The notes under the pieces are model-generated. The model saw nothing but the letters and a program-made list of their open reading frames with translations, ran no database searches and was not told the DNA's origin. Both the position numbers and the translations under genes were made by a program. A stretch of 33,830 bases of DNA, from the IMG/VR virus record IMGVR_UViG_3300041409_000342, positions 1 to 33,830 of that record; one strand, written 5' to 3'. The DNA is from a virus. The number at the start of each line of letters is the position of its first letter. Within the stretch, counting starts at the first letter, position 1. Positions 12,841 through 20,188 of the stretch are shown here, piece by piece.

Positions 12841-14313
12841 ATGCACATCGTTCTTCGGAAGGTCGGCGGGAGATTCACCCCGCTGTGGCAGTCTCGCGGC
12901 GGCGGGTCGCTGACGTTCAGCGCCGCAGGAGCCTCGCCCCTTCCTCTTGTCTCGGCGTTCGGCTGGCTCGCACTGGCGGTGATCGTGCTCGCCGTGCTGG
13001 CGTGGCTGGTCACCCACGGCTCGCTGCACGCCAGCGCGCTCCCGTTCGGCGCGTTTGGCGTCGCGGGCATGACCGACTCCGCCGCCCTCAAGGAAAAGCG
13101 CGAGAAGCTCGCGGCGAAGGCCAAGCTGTGGGGTGAGGCCGATGCCGCGAGCCTGGTGGACGGCAAGCGCGACATGTCGCAGAAGCCGCTGCTCGAGAAG
13201 CTCGGCGTCGAAAATGCCGATCAGGCCAAGTCGATGATCGATGCGCTCTACTTCGAGATCGAAGAGCTGAACGCGGACATCGACGAGATGCACCACGCCG
13301 AAATGAAGTCCGGCGTGCAGCGCGTCACCGAAGATCTCAAGCGGCCCCTCCGGGTCGTACTGCCGTCCTCGGGACGCTCGGGGCACGAGCAGCAGACCTT
13401 CGGCCAGATGGTGGTCGACTCGAAGGAGTTCAAGGGCCGCGGCCGCCGCGAGCAGTTGGCCGTCGAGATCGACATCGATCTCAAGACACTGTTGCAGACG
13501 TCTGCCGGTTGGCAGCCGCGCACGGGGAATGGCGATCGGTTCGTCGACAAGATCATCCGCCCCGTTCAGATCCTCGACCGTATTCCGACCGACTCGACGG
13601 ATCTCTTCGAGATCCCGTTCATGCTCGAGACCACGCGCACGCAGGCCGCCGCCGAGCTCGCGGAAGCCGGCACCTACGCTGAAGACGCCTTCGTGTTCGC
13701 GCGCCAGACCTCCGCCGTCCGGAAGATCGGCTCGCAGATCCCGGTCACGGACGAGCAGCTCGCCGACGTCGGCTCGATGCGCTCGCTGCTCGACAACCGC
13801 CTTCGCTTCGGCCTCGAGGCGCGACTCGACCAGCAGATCATGGTGGGCGATGGCATCTCGCCGAATCTCCAGGGTGTGTTCACGGCGTCCGGCATCCAGA
13901 CGCAGGCGAAGGGTGCCGACTCGACCGCGAACGCGATCTTCAAGGCGATGACGCTGGTCCGGATCACGGGCCGCGCCATCCCCGACACGATCGCCATGCA
14001 CGGCACCGACTGGGCGAACGTCAGGCTCGCGCAGAACGCCCAGGGCGACTACCAGTTCGGCCCACCGACGATGGTCGGTGCGGACACGATGTGGGGACTC
14101 CCGGTCGCGCAGACGGAAGCGCTGACGGCGGGCAACGCGGTCGTGGGCGCGTTCACGACCTACTCGCAGCTCCTGTACAAGAAGGGCATCGAGGTGCAGG
14201 CCGGGTGGATCGGCTCCCAGTTCATCGAGGGCAAGATGACCCTCCGTGCCGATCTCCGGGCCGCATTCGTGATCTACCGCGGGGCGGCGTTCGCGAAGGT
14301 CACCGGACTCTGA
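12841..14313 (+). CDS. Major capsid protein, HK97 fold, with in-frame N-terminal membrane segment
   Basis: The frame from ATG 12841 codes for 490 residues. Residues 77-490 (internal ATG 13069, MTDSAALKEKREKLAAKA) are a normal-sized HK97 capsid protein: an N-terminal charged coiled-coil region, then FVDKIIRPVQILDRIPTDST, the protected-loop region VRKIGSQIPVTDEQL, and C-terminal WIGSQFIEGKMTLRADLRAA. Upstream, residues about 37-57 (VSAFGWLALAVIVLAVLAWL) are one clear transmembrane helix. Ribosome binding before 12841 is weak (CAGG), and before 13069 I see none. Either the capsid starts at 13069, or a small membrane gene is fused to it. HK97-type protease would remove the N-terminal part in either case. 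Confidence 0.9.
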   Translation: MHIVLRKVGGRFTPLWQSRGGGSLTFSAAGASPLPLVSAFGWLALAVIVLAVLAWLVTHGSLHASALPFGAFGVAGMTDSAALKEKREKLAAKAKLWGEADAASLVDGKRDMSQKPLLEKLGVENADQAKSMIDALYFEIEELNADIDEMHHAEMKSGVQRVTEDLKRPLRVVLPSSGRSGHEQQTFGQMVVDSKEFKGRGRREQLAVEIDIDLKTLLQTSAGWQPRTGNGDRFVDKIIRPVQILDRIPTDSTDLFEIPFMLETTRTQAAAELAEAGTYAEDAFVFARQTSAVRKIGSQIPVTDEQLADVGSMRSLLDNRLRFGLEARLDQQIMVGDGISPNLQGVFTASGIQTQAKGADSTANAIFKAMTLVRITGRAIPDTIAMHGTDWANVRLAQNAQGDYQFGPPTMVGADTMWGLPVAQTEALTAGNAVVGAFTTYSQLLYKKGIEVQAGWIGSQFIEGKMTLRADLRAAFVIYRGAAFAKVTGL

Positions 14314-14316
14314 TCG

Positions 14317-14637
14317 GTGGCCGTCCTCTCGGAAGTCCAGTTCGTCGTCGTCAACACCGCTGCCACCGCAACACTGGTGGCAGCGCAGGCGGCGGGCGTG
14401 AAGATCCGAGTGGTCGGGCTGGTGCTCGTCAACACGACGGCGCAGTCGCTGACGTTCAAAAGCGGCGCGGCTGGTACGGCGATCACTGGCCCGCTGCCGC
14501 TCGCTGCGCTCGGCCAACTCGTTCTGCCGTTCAATCCGCTCGGCTACTTCGAGACCGCCGCTGCCACGCTGCTCGAACTGTCACTCTCCGGCGCCACGCA
14601 GGTCGGTGGCACGCTCCAATACGTCACCGTGAGCTAA
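14317..14637 (+). CDS. Virion structural protein, probable decoration or capsid-associated
   Basis: 106 residues from GTG 14317, three bases after the capsid stop. It is nearly all beta strands and short turns, rich in Ala, Thr and Leu, with TGPLPLAALGQLVLPFNPLG and a terminal VGGTLQYVTVS strand. I recall similar proteins next to capsid genes in other phages. Position and beta-rich content suggest a capsid decoration protein. There are no cysteines or charged clusters. Assignment rests on context and pattern. Confidence 0.7.
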   Translation: MAVLSEVQFVVVNTAATATLVAAQAAGVKIRVVGLVLVNTTAQSLTFKSGAAGTAITGPLPLAALGQLVLPFNPLGYFETAAATLLELSLSGATQVGGTLQYVTVS

Positions 14638-14649
14638 CCGAGACACACT

Positions 14650-15042
14650 ATGAATATCGAAGGCACACGCACCATCAAGACGTGGGTGGGCGAGTACGAT
14701 TTCGCGATCGACGCCGGTGCCATCGGCACGATCGTGCTGCGCTCGAGCGACGGGACGATTCCGTCCGGCTCGTACATCATGCAGTCCGTGCTCGACGTGC
14801 TCACCCTCTTCACGACGGGCACCGCGGCGACGGCAGCGATCACCATCGAAGCCGCGAACGACATCGTCTCGGCGACCATCGTCTCCGGCGCGCCCTACTC
14901 GACCACGGGCCTCAAGACGACCGTCCAGCTGGGCACCGGCGCCACGATGGTCAAGACATCGGCCGCGCGTGCGCCATCGCTCGTCATCGCCACGGGGACG
15001 ATCACCGCCGGCAAGTTCCGGCTCGTGCTCCAGTACCGCTAA
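14650..15042 (+). CDS. Virion structural protein, probable decoration
   Basis: 130 residues. Beta-rich, no cysteines, with long Thr/Ala runs, e.g. VLTLFTTGTAATAAITIEAA and STTGLKTTVQLGTGATMV, ending in FRLVLQYR. Phage proteins of this type follow capsid genes. It may be a second decoration or head-stabilising protein, related in style to the upstream one. ATG 14650 is 12 bases after the upstream stop. Confidence 0.7.
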   Translation: MNIEGTRTIKTWVGEYDFAIDAGAIGTIVLRSSDGTIPSGSYIMQSVLDVLTLFTTGTAATAAITIEAANDIVSATIVSGAPYSTTGLKTTVQLGTGATMVKTSAARAPSLVIATGTITAGKFRLVLQYR

Positions 15043-15057
15043 GAGGAGACTCAGACC

Positions 15058-15720
15058 ATGGCTGTCACATGGAATCGCGGCGTCACCGCCCAGCAGGAGC
15101 CGCTCATCGCTGATCGGCACCTCTACCTCGACAAGGCCGGCAACACGGTCGTCGAGGAAGGGCACGCTGATTCGGCATCGCAGCTCGTCGCGGCCGGACA
15201 TCCGATCAACCAGGCCGACGCGGATCGTCTCGGCCTCGTGATGCGAGATGGCAAGCTCGTGCAGGACCGCGCCGTCAAGATCGAGGAGCACCAGCAGCTC
15301 GTCGACCAGCTCGACGCCGAACTCACTGCGCTGTACGAGTCGATCGCGCAGTACAAGGCCGAGAACTCGACGAAGGACATCCCGAACACGATGGAAGCAG
15401 CGCGCGTGGCGCTCGAGACGCGCCATGAACACGCGACGCTCGCGCTCGGCCAGTTCATCAAGTCGCAGGGCGGCAAGGATCCGCTCAAGGGCGAGTCGCA
15501 GGCCACCGCGCTCGAGCCGGAGACGTCCGAGGTCGCGCGCGCGGCGACGCAGCAGGCCAAGGCCGCCGTGGCCGCGTCTCCCTCGCCGGCAGAACTGGCG
15601 AAGAGCGCGCCGACAGCGAAGGCGGACGTAGCGCCGCAGCATCCGTCGACCGAGCCCTCTGAGCAGTCGGGGACGAAGAAGACCGCGGCCAAGAAGTCAT
15701 CCGCGAAGCGCGGGAAGTGA
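15058..15720 (+). CDS. Head-associated protein with basic Lys/Ala tail
   Basis: 220 residues from ATG 15058, with AGGAG 10 bases upstream. The first 130 residues are a helical domain (LYLDKAGNTVVEEGHADSAS; QLVDQLDAELTALYESIAQY). After about 150 the chain is disordered and Ala/Pro/Glu-rich and then ends in a basic run (TKKTAAKKSSAKRGK) like a histone-H1 tail. Such tails bind DNA, so it may lie inside the head or at the neck. Internal scaffold-like protein is an alternative. Not assigned to a family. Confidence 0.65.
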   Translation: MAVTWNRGVTAQQEPLIADRHLYLDKAGNTVVEEGHADSASQLVAAGHPINQADADRLGLVMRDGKLVQDRAVKIEEHQQLVDQLDAELTALYESIAQYKAENSTKDIPNTMEAARVALETRHEHATLALGQFIKSQGGKDPLKGESQATALEPETSEVARAATQQAKAAVAASPSPAELAKSAPTAKADVAPQHPSTEPSEQSGTKKTAAKKSSAKRGK

Positions 15721-15723
15721 TGC

Positions 15724-16320
15724 GTGCCCGTCCTCGTCTCGTTAGCGGAGCTCAAGACCTATCTGGGTGACGCCCCGGCGTCGGCTGATGATGCGCTACT
15801 CACGCAACTCATCGACGACGTCGAGGCACTCTTCGCGAGCGAGACGGGCCGGGCGGTCGGAGACTACGTGGCCAGCGGCGAGCGGACGGAAGTCCATGCG
15901 GGCACCGGGTCGGCGACGCTCTACCTCGATTATCCGCTCGCCGAGGACGGCCTCGTCTCGGTCAGCCTGGGATATGACGCCTCCTCGCCAGACGAAACGC
16001 TCGCCGTCACCGACAAAGCGGTGCTCGTGTACGGCGAGGGGTCTCGTGTCATCACGCGCGTCGACGGCGGCACCTTCGGACGCGTTGGCCAGGCTCGGTT
16101 CATCGAGGTCGTGTACGACCACCTGGGCGACCGGCCGACGAGCGCCGAGCTCGCGATCAAGTCGGTGGCCGCGATGGCGTACCGTCGCCGCGGCTCCGAG
16201 GCCGAGAAGTCCGAGACGCTCGGTTCGTTCTATAGCCACACGATGGTGAACAGCGCCGCCGTGGACGATCCGTTCTGGCGCTCAGCCGTCGCGGCCAATG
16301 CACGCGGGCAGTTCGTATGA
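15724..16320 (+). CDS. Head-tail connector, gp6-like adaptor
   Basis: 198 residues from GTG 15724. VSLAELKTYLGDAPASADDA and LLTQLIDDVEALFASETGRA are the classic start of gp6-like (HK97/SPP1 gp15-like) adaptors, and the C-terminal helices (ELAIKSVAAMAYRRRGSEAE) fit too. It attaches under the portal and forms the first ring of the neck. The middle strands VSVSLGYD and LVYGEGSRVIT are a little larger than usual. It is the first of four connector-type genes. Confidence 0.85.
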   Translation: MPVLVSLAELKTYLGDAPASADDALLTQLIDDVEALFASETGRAVGDYVASGERTEVHAGTGSATLYLDYPLAEDGLVSVSLGYDASSPDETLAVTDKAVLVYGEGSRVITRVDGGTFGRVGQARFIEVVYDHLGDRPTSAELAIKSVAAMAYRRRGSEAEKSETLGSFYSHTMVNSAAVDDPFWRSAVAANARGQFV

Positions 16321-16330
16321 GGCGCTTCGC

Positions 16331-16672
16331 ATGAGCCTCGGCGGCACGCTCGCGCGCAAAGGCGCCGCTGTGACGTACTCGTACCTCTCTGCGGGCACCT
16401 ACGACCCAGCGACGGACACGACAACGGGCGACAGTGTGGTCACGCTCACCGGCCACTTGATGCAGATCGACGGTGATCCGGAGGCATACGCCGCGCTCGG
16501 TCTCGTCCAGTCCGAGAATCCAACGCACCTCTTTCGCCCGACGACGGTTGGGCAGATGCCACCGCTCGGCGCCACCGTTGTCTTCGGCGGCGAGACGCTG
16601 ACTGTGAAGGACGTGGAGCCGCTGGCGATGAACGGCACCAAGACCGCCGCGCGCATCAGGCACAGCCGATGA
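16331..16672 (+). CDS. Head closure protein (neck)
   Basis: 113 residues from ATG 16331, ten bases after the previous stop; ATG 16298 upstream lies inside the connector. Beta-rich with VTYSYLSAGTYDPATDTTTG, GHLMQIDGDPEAYAALGL, and TVVFGGETLTVKDVEPLAMN. The pattern and gene order match phage head-closure (stopper) proteins, which plug the channel until tail joining. Identification rests mainly on order and length. Overlaps the next gene by ATGA. Confidence 0.65.
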   Translation: MSLGGTLARKGAAVTYSYLSAGTYDPATDTTTGDSVVTLTGHLMQIDGDPEAYAALGLVQSENPTHLFRPTTVGQMPPLGATVVFGGETLTVKDVEPLAMNGTKTAARIRHSR

Positions 16673-17037
16673 GCTTCGCCGACCAACTCAAACAGTTCGC
16701 CACGGCGACAGTGAAGCAGCGCGAGGCCGTCTTCGTGGGCACCGTCGTCGAACTGCGCGAGTCGATCAAGGTCGGCTCCGCGCTGACGGGAGCGCCGGCA
16801 ATGCCAGTGGCGCCGGGCCAGTTCGCGCGCGCCGGTGCGCTGCGTGACTCCGTCACGGTGAGCTATCCCGACCCGAACACGGCGCTCATCTACACGACGT
16901 CGCCCTACGCCATTGATGTGGAGGACAACGCGAAGGGCCACCAGTTCAACTCGGGTGGTCCCCACGGGTGGAAGCTCACCGTGGCGGCCTTTCCGCGCGT
17001 CGTCCAGACGGTGGCGAAGCGGCAGGGGGCTTCGTGA
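16669..17037 (+). CDS. Neck protein, HK97 gp10-like
   Basis: 122 residues. An N-terminal helix (FADQLKQFATATVKQREAVF) precedes SVTVSYPDPNTALIYTTSPY and AIDVEDNAKGHQFNSGG, the 'YA..VE....' block common in HK97 gp10-like proteins. C-terminal VAAFPRVVQTVAKR is the last helix. The family forms part of the head-tail junction. Start ATG overlaps the upstream stop, and the stop lies in the start of the next gene. Confidence 0.75.
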   Translation: MSFADQLKQFATATVKQREAVFVGTVVELRESIKVGSALTGAPAMPVAPGQFARAGALRDSVTVSYPDPNTALIYTTSPYAIDVEDNAKGHQFNSGGPHGWKLTVAAFPRVVQTVAKRQGAS

Positions 17038-17744
17038 TCGACCATCTCGACGTCCAGCTCACCGCGCGTGCCCGCCTCACCGCGCTCGTGGTGTGCACGA
17101 CCGGAGTGACCTCGTTGTCTGCGACGGCGACCGGCTACGCGCGGGACACCGGTTCGTTCGTCGCCGATGGCTTCGCGCGAGGCATGGAGATTCGGGGAAG
17201 CGGTTTCGTGAATGCCGTGAACAACGGCGTCGGCGTCATCACGAACGCGACCCCGCTCGCTCTCACGGTCACCATGCTCGTCGTCACCTACGTCGGCGCC
17301 GTCCGGACGGTGACGCGTCCAGCCAATGTCGCAGAGGCCGCGAGTGGCGCTCGTTCGCTCGTGGTTGGGCTGCCGTCGTTCGTGGCATGGGAGAATACCG
17401 ACTTCATCAAGGAACCCGGCGTGCCCTACGTGGACGAGCAATACGTCCGAGGGCCGGCGAGTCTCCGCACGATCGGGCCGCTCGGCCGCATCGCGGGAGA
17501 ACCGATGTATCTCCCCCGCATCAACGTGCCAAGCAATTCGGGCATCACGGCCAGCGCGCGATACGCGGACGCCGTCGTGAACGCCTTCCCTCCCGGCGAC
17601 AAGATCGTACTCGCGAGTGGCGACGTCATCGAGGTCCGCAGCGACGCCGCGCCCTACGGCGGACAATTGCTGCAGGGCGAGCCGGGATTCGCAGGGCAAC
17701 TGTGCACGATCCCGCTGCGGATTCAATCCATCAATGCCATCTGA
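17034..17744 (+). CDS. Tail terminator with inserted tube-type domain
   Basis: Start GTG 17034 (GTGA overlap) gives 236 residues; the longer frame runs inside the previous gene. Gene order and the ends of the protein (DHLDVQLTARARL; and DVIEVRSDAAPYG) suit a tail terminator, normally about 140 residues. The excess is explained by an insertion at about 24-95 (SLSATATG, then SGFVNAVNNGVGVIT), which resembles the two repeats of the tail tube protein coded next. It would cap the tail and join the neck. The insertion may face outward. Terminator identity is inferred from order. Confidence 0.7.
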   Translation: MIDHLDVQLTARARLTALVVCTTGVTSLSATATGYARDTGSFVADGFARGMEIRGSGFVNAVNNGVGVITNATPLALTVTMLVVTYVGAVRTVTRPANVAEAASGARSLVVGLPSFVAWENTDFIKEPGVPYVDEQYVRGPASLRTIGPLGRIAGEPMYLPRINVPSNSGITASARYADAVVNAFPPGDKIVLASGDVIEVRSDAAPYGGQLLQGEPGFAGQLCTIPLRIQSINAI

Positions 17745-17772
17745 ATTTCCACGATGACCCGAGGACTATCCA

Positions 17773-19266
17773 GTGAGTGACACCAACGGCACCAAGATCG
17801 GATACTCGCAGAAGGAGACGACCTACGGCGTCATTCCGACGAGCCCGGTGTTCCGCAATCTGCGCATCACGGGCGGCGGGCTGATGATCGATCCGCAGTT
17901 CGTCGAATCCAAGGAACTGCGCACGGACCGCATGCCGGGCGAGCCCATTCTCGTCGGAATCGACGTCGGCGGATCCCTGCCGCTCGAGTGGTCGTGGCGC
18001 AACGCCGATGACATCATCGAAGACGCCTGTCAGTCGCTGTGGGTCCGCACCCCGGTGCGCGATAACAATGGAACGGCCGACTCGGAGATCACCGACGTCA
18101 CCGTCACCACGGGCGTCTACTCCATTCTGACGACCGGCACGGGCAACACCGACTATCACTTCGGTGCCTTCGCGATCGGCCATCTCGTGCGCGCCTCTGG
18201 CTTTACGGCCGCCGGGAACAACGGACTGTTTCGCGCGAGTGCCGCGACGGCGACGTCGGTCACGCTCGGCAACACGTCCGTGGCTGATACCGCGCCCGTT
18301 GCTGCCGCGCGCCTCAAGGTCGTCGGCTTCCGCGGTGCGGCGGCGGATCTCACCGCCACTGCTACCGGCCTCGCCTCGACGGCGCTCGTCTTCACGAATA
18401 TGGGCTTGGTGCAGGGGCAGTGGATCAAAATCGGCGGCTCCGTCGCTGGAGAGCAGTTCGCCACCACCGCCAACAACGGATGGGCGCGCATCAACGGCAC
18501 CATCACCGCGACGGCGCTTCCGCTCGACAACCTGCCGATCGGCTGGAGCGTGGATGCGGGCGCGGCGAAGACGATCACCGTGTACTTCGGCGATGTGCTG
18601 AAGAACGGGAGCACCGAATCCACGCGGACCTACGAGCAGCAGTATCCGAATCTCACGGTGCCGGAATACGACTATCTGTCCGGCATGGCTCCCGACGAGT
18701 TCACGCTGTCGGTGAAGGCACGCACGCAGATCGAGTCGAGCGTGAAGTTCATGGGTGCACAGGGCACCAACGTAACTACGCGCGCGGTTGGGGCCACGGA
18801 CGTCGCTGCGCCGACGAACGATGTGATGAGCGCCTCGGCCAACGTGGGCATCGTGTCCGAAAACGGCCTCGCCCTCTCGGCCGCAGTGACGTCGTTCGAT
18901 CTCACGCTGAAGAACAGCAAGCGCCGCCGCGATGTCGTGGGCACGCTGTACAACGCGGACGACGCGTCGGGCGCGTTCCGGGCCGAGGCCAAGATCGGCA
19001 TGTACTACGCGAGCAATGTCATCCGGACGAAGATCCTCGCCCGGACGCCGAGCTCGTTCACGACGCGCATCGTCGATACCAGTGCGCCGGTGAACAGTCG
19101 CGCCTACGTCGTCGACATGCCCCGCATCATCTACAACGGCGGCGGCAATCCCAACATCCCAGGCATCGACACCGATCGCACGCTCGATCCCTCGTTCACC
19201 GCGCACGCGCATTCGGTGCTCGGCTACTCGTTCTCGCTGCAGCGCCTGGAAGAGTACTACCCGTAA
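17773..19266 (+). CDS. Major tail tube protein with two tandem inserted domains
   Basis: 497 residues from GTG 17773, after GAGGAC. The ends are a tail-tube fold of the Phage_tube_2 type: GYSQKETTYGVIPTSPVFRN, DVGGSLPLEWSW, and C-terminal IVSENGLALSAAVTSFDLTL with KIGMYYASNVIRTKIL. In the middle two related copies occur: about 107-185 (FGAFAIGHLVRASGFTAAGN) and about 190-272 (TATATGLASTALVF, then FATTANNGWARING). Both belong to the family seen in the terminator. The copies likely decorate the outer tail. It makes the hexameric rings of the tube. Assignment is strong. Confidence 0.9.
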   Translation: MSDTNGTKIGYSQKETTYGVIPTSPVFRNLRITGGGLMIDPQFVESKELRTDRMPGEPILVGIDVGGSLPLEWSWRNADDIIEDACQSLWVRTPVRDNNGTADSEITDVTVTTGVYSILTTGTGNTDYHFGAFAIGHLVRASGFTAAGNNGLFRASAATATSVTLGNTSVADTAPVAAARLKVVGFRGAAADLTATATGLASTALVFTNMGLVQGQWIKIGGSVAGEQFATTANNGWARINGTITATALPLDNLPIGWSVDAGAAKTITVYFGDVLKNGSTESTRTYEQQYPNLTVPEYDYLSGMAPDEFTLSVKARTQIESSVKFMGAQGTNVTTRAVGATDVAAPTNDVMSASANVGIVSENGLALSAAVTSFDLTLKNSKRRRDVVGTLYNADDASGAFRAEAKIGMYYASNVIRTKILARTPSSFTTRIVDTSAPVNSRAYVVDMPRIIYNGGGNPNIPGIDTDRTLDPSFTAHAHSVLGYSFSLQRLEEYYP

Positions 19267-19386
19267 GCGCGCGCTGATCGACACCGCGGGTGCGTGCGCC
19301 GCGCGCGGTGGCAGGACCAGGAGACCGGAGCACGTTCAGCGTCCTCGTCGTGCCGTGATGACTTCCCCTAGAAGGCGGGAAGGAAC

Positions 19387-19439
19387 GGGCGCACCGCGGC
19401 GGAGGCGCTGGACACCCCTTTTGCACGTGGAGTGCGCCC
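19387..19439 (+). repeat. Inverted repeat over the chaperone ribosome-binding site
   Basis: GGGCGCAC (19387-19394) and GTGCGCCC (19432-19439) are perfect complements 37 bases apart. GGAG (19429-19432), the ribosome-binding site for ATG 19443, touches the second arm. Folding would hide it. It falls in the 176-base gap 19267-19442, in which I see no other gene; GC-rich hairpins without T tracts also occur near 19270-19310. Confidence 0.4.
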
Positions 19440-19442
19440 GCT

Positions 19443-19913
19443 ATGCCCAGCCTTACCCAGCTCAAGAAAGGTCAGTCCGACCCGACGCTCAAGGAAGAAG
19501 GCGTCTGGTCCGACTTGATCGTCCCTGATGTCGCCGCACCGCTCAAGCTCCGGCTCCGGAGCGTCGCCTCGAACGCGGCGCGGATGTGGGACATCGCCCG
19601 GTTCAAGAAGCAGCGGAACTTCTACCTGAACGACAACGTCCCGCCGATCGAGGTGATCGACCAGAACGATGTCGACAAGCTCGCCGAAGTCCTCGTCCTG
19701 GACTGGAACGTGACCAACGACGACGGCACGCCGACACCCTGCACGGTCGATGCGGTGCGCGCCGTCATGGCGCAGCTCCCCGACACGCGGCGTGATGCGC
19801 TCGCGGAGGCGGCCAAGCACAACAACTATCGCCAGGCCGAGGTGCTCGCGATCGCAAAAAACTCCGAGACGCCATCGTCGCGGGATTCCGTCACGGTGGC
19901 CGAGGGAGCGTGA
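19443..19913 (+). CDS. Tail assembly chaperone, first frame (G-like)
   Basis: 156 residues. Between tail tube and tape measure, as always for lambda gpG-type chaperones. It contains VPDVAAPLKLRLRSVASNAA, a helix VRAVMAQLPDTRRDALAEAA, and IRQA-type segments. It probably binds and guards the tape measure while the tube grows. Near its end the heptamer A AAA AAC is placed in the right frame for a -1 shift into the next gene, so two products are expected: this protein and a longer fusion of about 248 residues ending at 20188. Confidence 0.85.
   Translation: MPSLTQLKKGQSDPTLKEEGVWSDLIVPDVAAPLKLRLRSVASNAARMWDIARFKKQRNFYLNDNVPPIEVIDQNDVDKLAEVLVLDWNVTNDDGTPTPCTVDAVRAVMAQLPDTRRDALAEAAKHNNYRQAEVLAIAKNSETPSSRDSVTVAEGA
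19856..19900 (+). promoter_or_regulatory. Programmed -1 frameshift signal
   Basis: AAAAAAC (19856-19862) is read as gcA AAA AAC, the canonical X XXY YYZ slip site. Eight bases later GCCATCGT (19871-19878) pairs with ACGGTGGC (19893-19900), 8 pairs with one G-T and a 14-base loop. After a -1 slip the reading continues (LRDAIVAGFRHGGRGSV) without stop into the second chaperone gene, as in lambda gpG-gpGT. Frames were checked: zero frame 19443, second gene 19910 is one base back. Confidence 0.9.
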
Positions 19914-20188
19914 TCGCCGCCGCGCTGGCCGAGCAGGGTGTCGAGGTGCCCGAGGATCTGCTGCCGCCCGATGTGTGGGCGATCGCGGTCCCCTATCGGG
20001 CGGCCTTTGGCGTCCTCTCGTCCGCGCGCGGGCAGCACATGAACGGCTGGGACGCGATCGTCTATAGCGAGATCGTCAAGTACGCGCACGAAAACGGCTA
20101 CGCGGACTCGATCGACGCGCTCGAGGAGTTCGTGTCGCTGATCCAGGCGCAGGACCGCGCGTTCCTCGCCGCGACGGCGCCGAAATGA
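19910..20188 (+). CDS. Tail assembly chaperone, second frame (T-like)
   Basis: 92 residues if started at GTG 19910, but expression is more likely as the C-terminal 108 residues of the frameshift fusion. It contains LLPPDVWAIAVPYRAAFGVL, VYSEIVKYAHENGYADSIDA, and an acidic helix, and matches the length of T-type partners. It would connect the chaperone to the tape measure. The end overlaps the tape-measure start by ATGA. Confidence 0.8.
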   Translation: MIAAALAEQGVEVPEDLLPPDVWAIAVPYRAAFGVLSSARGQHMNGWDAIVYSEIVKYAHENGYADSIDALEEFVSLIQAQDRAFLAATAPK

